Below are positions 18,841 to 27,900 of a stretch of 57,883 nt of DNA, one piece after another (within the stretch, counting starts at the first letter, position 1; every line of letters begins with the position of its first letter). The notes beneath the pieces are model-generated. The model saw only the letters and a list, made by a program, of their open reading frames with translations, searched no databases and had not been told where the DNA came from. The stretch comes from Branchiostoma floridae (taxonomy: Eukaryota > Chordata > Leptocardii > Amphioxiformes > Branchiostomatidae), in the NCBI RefSeq assembly GCF_000003815.2, contig NC_049989.1, forward strand, positions 13,002,110 through 13,059,992, written 5' to 3'. The position numbers were made by a program, and so were the translations under genes.

Positions 18841-20119
18841 TTATTTTCTCTGCAGTACCTTGCTAAGGTTACCAAATTTCGCAGCGAGTTCTTCTACCGT
18901 CCCTTTGGAATGAACACCCGGGCTCGAACGGCCACTCTTCGGGCTAGACAGGCCGCTTTTCGGCGTACGGTTACCACCCCTTGGAGTAAGACGACCGTTG
19001 CTGGGAACGAAATCTTCTGGGTCTTGCTTAGCCTGGAGGAACTTGAATTTGGTTTGCGGACTGCACTTCGCTGCTATTTCAGCTGCCGTTGGTCTAGCTG
19101 GAACACTGGGACTCAGACGACCGCTTTTGGGGCTTGAACGACCGCTCTTAGGCGCGGAACGGCCGCTCTTCGGAGTTGACCTACCGCTCGGTGACTTGTC
19201 CACGCCTGTTACCGGTGACAGCAAGTTTGGGGCTGCGCTCCTGGGAGCTGGAACAGGGGTCCGGGGAGTTCTTGGACTCGACTCTAGCCGCGTTGTTGTT
19301 CCCGCTTTTGCCGCGACAATATTTTGCTGCACGTCAATGTTTTCGTAGTCCGTAGAAGCGCTGCTGTCGGGGATTGTACCTTTTTGGTTCCAGGCATCCG
19401 GCGAGACGGGGGCCGCATCAGGCATGTAACCGGGATTCAGAAACTGTGTCTTTTTATGCGTCTTCTTCCCCGTCATTGACGCCACCGTGTTACTGTCGAT
19501 ATAACCTGGATTCTTTGGAAAATCCTTCTTGCTTTTCTCTTCATCGACGAAGGCTGGCGCCCAAACAGCACTGTTAACGTTTGAGGAGTTGCTGTTTCTT
19601 GTCCCCGCCGCCTTGCTTTTAGGGGACACGAATGCCGGTATCCAAACGTCGTCTGCGGGCCTGTTGTTCTTGCCTCCCACACGTACTTGTGTCAGGCTCT
19701 CCTCGTTCACGTACACATTACCCGAGCTGGCGTTTCCCTGCGATACGACATCCCCGTTGATGTAGACATGGCACGACTCGGTAACGATGTCTTCTCCCGT
19801 TGAACGCGGGCCAGAAGATTTAGCTTTTCTACCGGCAATTTCCTCTACCACGCTTTCGTTTACGTACGGATGATCGAACTTCTTTGCTACGTTGTCAGGA
19901 GAGATGTATCCATCCGTCGCAGCACTGGTATCGCCTTCCATATCCATATATGCCCCTTCGGGTTCCTCTGTCACGGCACTTACCCTCCTGTATGCCTCCC
20001 TTGCCTTGGCTGCCAGGTTGGCTCTTTTTGAGGCCTCCTGAGTCTTGCGCCTGTAAATTTGCAGGTCGCGTCGTTTCGGCTCCTTTTCGTGGGCACTGCT
20101 CTTCTTTTGTATGGTAGAC
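18841..20119 (-). CDS. NCF1-like: Gene B terminal exon: autoinhibitory core, phosphotyrosine-motif region, S/T-P-K-S-G-R repeats, p67phox-binding-like tails
   Basis: One long open exon (acceptor CTTTACAG; stop TAA at 18841-18843). It opens STIQKKSSAHEKEPKRRD, a basic segment equivalent to the p47phox autoinhibitory region. Tyr codons begin at 19950, 19908, 19866, 19764, 19713, 19503, 19428 and 19347, in the contexts YMDM, YISP, YVNE, YING, YVNE, NPGYIDS, NPGYMPD and YENI. WIPAFV (Trp codon from 19644) and WAPAFV (from 19563) form a second repeated motif. Two S/T/A-PKSGR blocks (about 19194-19110 and 18987-18920) precede PSVPARPTAAEIAAKC and GTVEELAAKFGNLSKVL. The first of these resembles the vertebrate PPRPSADLILNRC tail that binds the p67phox SH3. 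Low complexity suggests disorder. AATAAA overlaps the stop codon and could serve as the poly(A) signal. Confidence 0.88.
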
Positions 20120-21864
20120 CTGTAAAGAATGTAAATTGTAAGAGACTTACATCATAAGTAGAAAGGGAGGACCCAAATATAGACTTATATTCGTATGAAT
20201 ATAAGTCTATAAGTCTGTTATTTCCGCACACAACTGTAAAATAGACAGACTGGGGCCGACACCGACCACCGGATACCACCTTTGACCCGTTGCTGACGTC
20301 ACACTTCCGTTCAGGTCACGTGGTATAGGCTTCGAGTCATAAATTTATAGATACTGTATAATGTACTATATAAGACTTTATATATGTAGCAGCAAAACAA
20401 CTTTTGGAATATGCTGCCTTCTTTTCCTTGAGATGGAAATAAACCACCCAGCTAGGTTAACGCTAGTTCACCTTTATCCGCGGGGTACCTATATCCGTTG
20501 TTGAAAATACAGGATATATACTTGGGGATATCAAGTCTACGGAAGGTGATTTTAAATTGCAATATTGCAGTTTGAAACCACCGTCCGTCATCTTGGTAAC
20601 GTTATATCTAAATTTTCTATTCAAAATAAGCGAATATAGGTTACCCCGCGGATAAAGATGAACTAGCGTTACACTACTGACCTTCTTGGAGGCAGTTTCT
20701 TGATGAAGGAGCCGGTACTTCTGTCGCTATCTGTTCTCACGCGGGCCTTGTGAAGGGGTAGGTGGGGGTTACTGTACTTCTGAAGATAGGCGCAAGGGGC
20801 GTAACCGACTTTGTCGTTGTACCTGCAAAGACACGAGTCGATGTGGTGAGTGAAGGAGTAGCTCCTATTTACAATGGGTGACTAATACGTTGAAGCCGAA
20901 ATAAGAAGCACAGGTGGTAAGATAAGGAAAGAAAAATATACTAAGAGTATTGCACAAAGCTTGTAGTTTGTGGGATAAAATAGATCATCTCTTGGTTTGG
21001 AGGAAACAATATAAATGTACAGCCAAGAGACCATTTTTTTGTCAAGGGATAAGAGAGAATGAAAAGATTACACGATCTATAAGTTACAAGGTATAAAATG
21101 TATCAAAATTTACACAATATTGTAGTAAATCTATACTCAAATGATCGTAATCAACATACGAGAATATATTTCTACGACATCGTGTTTTTTCCATGTTTTA
21201 TATAATACTATTTAGGCTGGATTTACAATTTTGTCGCAAGGCAAACACCGACGTACACCGAGTTATACAGTGAATGGCTCTCCAAGGGAGATCCAGGATT
21301 CGGTTTTAAAGGAAAGGTACGAAGGGGGTAAAGATAATTGCTTACCGCACAATCCACCAACCGTCCAGGAGCTTATGGATCACGTGAACAACCACGCCTT
21401 TATCAAAAGAGATCTCATCATCTATCTGTGCCTCGTACTGTTCAGTTGTCAGGAACTCTTCACCTAAAAGAAGGAGGGAAAATGTGAGGACTGGCGAGAT
21501 GAGAGGAGCATTTGTCGTCAACTTGAACAAGGTCTCAGATAGTGTCAATTCTCTATTTACTTCAAATACACTTTTATCACATTCTGTATGCGTAGCTTTG
21601 GAAAAAGAACACTAGTCGTCTCGAGTATCATTAGGTCTGCGGCTTGGTGTAAATATAACGTAGGTTTATATGTACAGGTTTATATGTACATATGTGTGTG
21701 TATGCTCGTGTATTTATGTGTATGTGTTTGTGTGTTTGTGTGTGTGTGTGTGCGTATTCTTAATGCATGTGTATGAATGTATGTGTATGGGTATGTGCCT
21801 GCGTGTATGCGTGAGTGTGCTCGATGATGTATGTGTACGTACATGCGTGAGTGGTGTGTGTGTT

Positions 21865-21944
<80 letters not shown>

Positions 21945-24900
21945 TGAGTGGTGTGTGTGAGTGTGTGTATGTGTGTATATAGTCATGCATGTTTGCCAAC
22001 CTTTGACTCGGCCTAAATTCCCACCTTACATTGTAACATTTCAGAGAGGCTCTCTTTAATACCTTCCCAGTTGGGACATCGACAGTGTTATCTTGGATTC
22101 GATCTCTTAGCTTTTGCAAACTGTGCACTCATTGGTTTTGGCGACTTTTGATTGGTTGTATCTTACCTTCCCAGTTGGGGCGTTCCTCGTCTCTCTCCTC
22201 TGGTTGGTCCAGAGGTTCCAGGTAGGAGGCGGGGCACCAGCCTTGTTTCTCGTCCACCTGCACCAACCACCAGCCTGGACGGGTAAGGTGGTCAACTTTA
22301 ACTCTCTCAAAAATAATTTTAGTCATGTAACCAGATGTACATTATTGTTGCTATTGTCATAGCCACTGAACTAGTCCCGGTGACTTTCTATTCTGTTCAT
22401 TTCTCTGTAGTCAACATTTGACACGCAACACAACGTTGCTTGGTATACTGCCTGATTTTAGTTTTACTTCCTTCCACCCTTCCTTCCCTATCGTCTGACC
22501 TGCAGACAGGCCAAAGATTGCCAGAGGGCGCTTTTAGGCAGGTCAAGTTTACTACACAAACCACCCATACTGTAACTATATAAGATTGGCTTAACCAACT
22601 CAAATCACGATGACCACTTTCAACGCTGGAGAAGGATGGTTGTCAGGCTGCACTTTTCTGCTGTAAGACCTCCCATACAAACGGTGTCAACCCAAATTTA
22701 TGCCGCTGCTAAATGTTTGTCCCAACAATTCTTGGAGTTTTCCATGATTCCTGATGGGAGTGAAGCGTAGTATATGTTCGAGCAGTTCTAAGTCCGCGTC
22801 GACTTTAGTAGTGTTCACGCTGAGGAATCTAACGCTAACCCCAACCATGTGGCCCCAACTCTAACTCTAACTCTAACACTAACCCTAACCCTGTGGCCCT
22901 AACCCTAACCCTAACCATAGCTTCAATGCTCGCCCAGTGCGAGAACACGGAGCAAAAATCTGGCGGAGTAGAGATTTGGCTCCACCAAAACGATGTTTTC
23001 CTTAGGCCTACCGCTCATGTTTTTCTCCACCACGTCCACGTGCGCTCCCTCCTCCAGGCGAACCTCAGTTTTCCCGCCCGGCGTGAAGGTGGCGATCGCC
23101 CGGTAAGTCTCCAGCAGGATGGGCGCCGATATCTCCAGTTCGTCTCCTACAGGGACAACACAACCGGACGGTAAAGTATGCTGAAACGCGCCGTTAGCTA
23201 GAATGGCTTCGTCAGAGGAGTAAAGGAGACTATTTGTTTATCTACGTAGGGCGTAGTCACATAGGTCGTGCGATCGTCGTACGATCGCTAACTTCGGGCA
23301 TTTTGGAGGACAAAAATGTACGTCTCCTGCAATGTTACTGGTGAATTATTTTGGTACACAAAATGTTGTTTTGGATCCATGTCGATGGTCGGTTCTGTCA
23401 CGGCCTGCTTGAAAATGCTGTGGTATCAAAATCGTACGGCGATCTCACGACCTATGTGACCGCGCCCTATATAAAGGACCATTGTAAAACGACCGTTGAC
23501 ATTGCTGAAGTTCGTTCTGGCCTTAGGCTAGTAGGTCATCAAGTTTTTTTTTTTTTTATTCAAACATTTAAACAGAAATACAGAGTGACAAAAGGGGGCG
23601 CACTCAAGTGCAAGACTTATTTTGACGCTACCCCTTACATAAAAAAGCATACATATTTTACAGAGAGAAATCAAGTACAAATGAAAAGCAAGGGAAAATC
23701 ACATCAGACAGAAAATAATACATTGTACTTAATATAACAAGAAAGGATAAGCGCAAGTCCAGTTTCCCACCCACTGATGAAATAATTGGACACATTACAA
23801 AAAATGCCAGGACAACTGTGTTTTAAAAACGCTTAGTTGTAGTGATGAAGTTTTGGGTTGTTAATAGAATATTGGAGTTGACAACAGATGAATGTAAAGG
23901 ACTACCACGGAGTAAAAGGGAAACTTTAGCGTTGTCCGATAGTGATGAGAGGTTAAGGGTGTGTCCTAAGAGCCTGGAGAGTTTGCCGAGGAGGGTTGAG
24001 CGTTGGGCATTGTACATAGGGCAGTGGAGTAAATAATGTAGTACTGTTTCGCGTTGGCACCCGCAGTTACATGCTGGGCTGTTGAGCAATCCTCGAGTTT
24101 ATTCATCAAGTTTATTCGGGATATTAAAGCATGACAAAGCAGTCAGGTGACTAATACACATTTAGAAAGATAGAAAAAAATGTTTTGAAGATTAACTCAT
24201 CTTGGAATATAGAGATTTGGGCACTTTAATTAGTATGATATTGAAAGTAGGTCAACGTACAATATCAATAGCGGCACGACTGCTAATTGTGTGTGACTGA
24301 CTTCGGAAACATGTTCTCGCTAATGGTAGGGTTTCTAAGCTAAGGGTTTCAGTTGAGTGACTATCAGACATTTAGCAAGGTACACAATTCCAAGACTAGA
24401 GACCCCTGGAATACAGAGTTCTGGCCACTTTTTATGGACTATTTTTCACATCATACCTGACTTCTCAGCAGATTTGTCCTTGCCTTTGTTGTCTCCGCTT
24501 TTCGACTCGAATGTCAGGTACGTCTTGTTCGGTTTCTTCCTGTTGGACAAGACCGGTTCATAAGACTTTGTTACCAACTAACGTTTGTGGTAAAATGGCA
24601 TGAAAAGAAAAAAAATCTTAAAAATGTAATTTATCGACATTTCTAGATATAAAAATGCTGATTTGATTGTAAGGATAACGTTCGCGTGGACTTGAAGGGT
24701 AAATCGTACAAAGCAGCTGCGAATTGAGCCATGAATTGCAAAGGAAAACGGATACCAATGTCGTAGACAATTTCAAAGTCAGAGAAGAGGAGGTGAAAGA
24801 ATAAATATTGAAGAATCTATTGTTCTATATACTATAGTACTCTGTATGTAATTTGTTCAACCGTCCTGGTCACTTAGATTTCATAATGAAGGCAAATTTT

Positions 24901-27900
24901 GTGCCCAACTTTTTTATGTCACGCGGCCGATCGCTTTGGGATTCTCAAATGATGTTATCGCTNNNNNNNNNNNNNNNNNNNNNNNNNNNNNNNNNNNNNN
25001 NNNNNNNNNNNNNNNNNNNNNNNNNNNNNNNNNNNNNNNNNNNNNNNNNNNNNNNNNNNNNNNNNNNNNNNNNNNNNNNNNNNNNNNNNNNNNNNNNNNN
25101 NNNNNNNNNNNNNNNNNNNNNNNNNNNNNNNNNNNNNNNNNNNNNNNNNNNNNNNNNNNNNNNNNNNNNNNNNNNNNNNNNNNNNNNNNNNNNNNNNNNN
25201 NNNNNNNNNNNNNNNNNNNNNNNNNNNNNNNNNNNNNNNNNNNNNNNNNNNNNNNNNNNNNNNNNNNNNNNNNNNNNNNNNNNNNNNNNNNNNNNNNNNN
25301 NNNNNNNNNNNNNNNNNNNNNNNNNNNNNNNNNNNNNNNNNNNNNNNNNNNNNNNNNNNNNNNNNNNNNNNNNNNNNNNNNNNNNNNNNNNNNNNNNNNN
25401 NNNNNNNNNNNNNNNNNNNNNNNNNNNNNNNNNNNNNNNNNNNNNNNNNNNNNNNNNNNNNNNNNNNNNNNNNNNNNNNNNNNNNNNNNNNNNNNNNNNN
25501 NNNNNNNNNNNNNNNNNNNNNNNNNNNNNNNNNNNNNNNNNNNNNNNNNNNNNNNNNNNNNNNNNNNNNNNNNNNNNNNNNNNNNNNNNNNNNNNNNNNN
25601 NNNNNNAAGGGTGGGATCGTCTGGTCCTTCTAGCTCACTGCTCCCGTCTCTATGGGGAACAACTCGGAAAGCTTTTGCTGGAATAAGAAATAATGTTAAT
25701 GTCAATAACAGTATGTGTCTTCAGGAAAGTATGGCATTGTCTCGTTTTCGGAAGGAGTTGTTTATGAATTGGTCCACACATAGGATGAGACATATAAACA
25801 GGGCACAACAATAAAATATGGATTATCTCCGTCGGCATAAATGATGTTTCTCTATCACCAGGATTCACTAAGGCCTCCATTCTACTAGACGGCGATCTCG
25901 CTGCGACCTACATTGGAATTGTGTATTAACTTTTAACTTCATAAGTCAAACGTGATTCAAGATGTTATAAAAAGTATAAAAGTATTTTTTTTTATTCAAG
26001 TATGACTGAAAGGACAACAGAACAAACAAAGCGTACAAAGATTCGTCCTTTATCTGTCAAATTCGAGCTTCTTGTCAAACTGCTTAGTCGCAGCTCGGTC
26101 GCCCCGCGGTCGCAGCTAGAACGCAGCGCGGTCGCATCCTGATCGCAGCGCGGTCACAGCTAGATCGCAGCACGCGAGGTCGCCACCCTAGTGGATTGGG
26201 GGTTTAGGTGATGTCATTGATATACTTCCTCCAACCCCTCACTTCCTTCCGAGTCCGACCTCACAAAGTTACAGTGACGACCATATTTCCTTGTCAACTT
26301 GGCGCAAACCCAGATTATACTATAGGATTATTTCCTCACCACAACCCAGATTAGATCACCATTCTTCCCCCGCAAACTTACACGTGCCAGGAAACCACGA
26401 TGACGACCCATGTGGCCCTGTATACGTGATTAGAGTCACAGTGCTTAGCCGGGTTCACATAAACGTGTATATTATTATATTCAAGTCCGTATGGAAGTCT
26501 ATGTAAGTCTATGGAAAAATGATAGACACTGTTACTAAAATAGACTAATGTACATGCCAGAAAAATAGAATTTACATACAAGATGAGTTAGCCGGCTGCA
26601 AACCATACTCCTTGGTAAGCTGACTCCTCTATGTCTTTATTTCTCCTATTTTTTCAGCTACCTCTTGAGCCTGGTAGAGGGTAAGAATTCCATACGGATC
26701 TCATACGGACTTACATGTAACATTATACGCACGTTTGAAGCTGACTTTAACAGAGTTTAGACCGTGTTACTCACGTGAAGTTGGAAGAAAGCGCTGTATC
26801 GTCTGTAAATGATGAATTCACTTCCCTCAGACCACTTCACTGACAGGATGTACAACTGTGGAACAATAAATATTTGTTAGCTATATACATTCATAAGTAT
26901 ATTGGAAATTTCAGTGTAGATTCGGTCTTGTTAGTAGCGAAGGTACAGTATTGCAAATGTGTTAAAGCCACAGCAAGTAAATCTTATGGATGACATCTTA
27001 TGCAGTGTGCAAAAATAATGAAATAGCGCGAAAAAAAACAAGATGGCTAAAAAAAACAAGATGGCTAAATTTTCAAAATAGACACCATAGACATCGTAAC
27101 AAGATTTGAAGTGACAAAACGTGGCATCACAACTAACAAGGCATTCATTCCTGAATTAAAGAAGTGAACTAGTGTAGTAAATTTGATACTAGTGTGGTAC
27201 ACTGGTATCACTTGCCAAGCTGTCAACTACACTCATGGCTTCCATATTGGTGGCACTTTTACAACTATCCAACAAGTTTCGCTTCTGCAACTATAGTCAT
27301 GGCTTCCTTCCTAGTGTCACTTCTACAAGTATGATTATAAGGTTACGATACAACATGTTTGCCTATTTTGGTCTATCTGACCTTCCCCGAAGAGGAACAT
27401 AAATCTTGTTTTTTTCTTCTTCTGAAATCAGACGAAAATTGATACGCACTGCTGATTTCATCCATAAAATTTACTTGCTGTGGCCTTAGAGGAATAACAA
27501 CACAAAGAATCTTGAAACACTGAATGAACAGTTAAATCTTTTAAATGAAAATCTCTTTCTCTGTGTCTCTATCTCCCATTCATCTGACCCATACTGTACA
27601 CAAATAGGTAAATATATCAAGGAATGTTTGGACCTTGGTGTAAACGAAACGTTAGACTCAACATGTTGACTTATTCATCTATCCATGGTTGCAAATATGT
27701 AGGTAATCTATTCGTATGCACTTATTTGTTTAACGTTATATGTATAGTGGTAGTAGACCGTATGAAGGTCGCTGTACTTTTAATACGTCAGTATTTCTCT
27801 CCCTCTTTTATTAAACGCACCCTCTCTACATAACTTCAAACAACATTTTCACTCAGATTTGCAAAGGTTAGGTGTGACATAACATATAACCAGCTGCTGC

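Noticed and set aside
18841-20119. Possible hidden intron at AGG|GTAAGT (about 19983)
   Set aside because: The frame is open through this site and the downstream region is needed for the C-terminal motifs; a perfect-looking donor alone is not enough, though alternative splicing cannot be excluded.
21670-22128. Long Cys/Val and His/Thr frames
   Set aside because: Products of the TG/CA microsatellite.
24853-25814. Frames of 260-290 codons across 24.9-25.8 kb
   Set aside because: They are almost entirely gap N bases.
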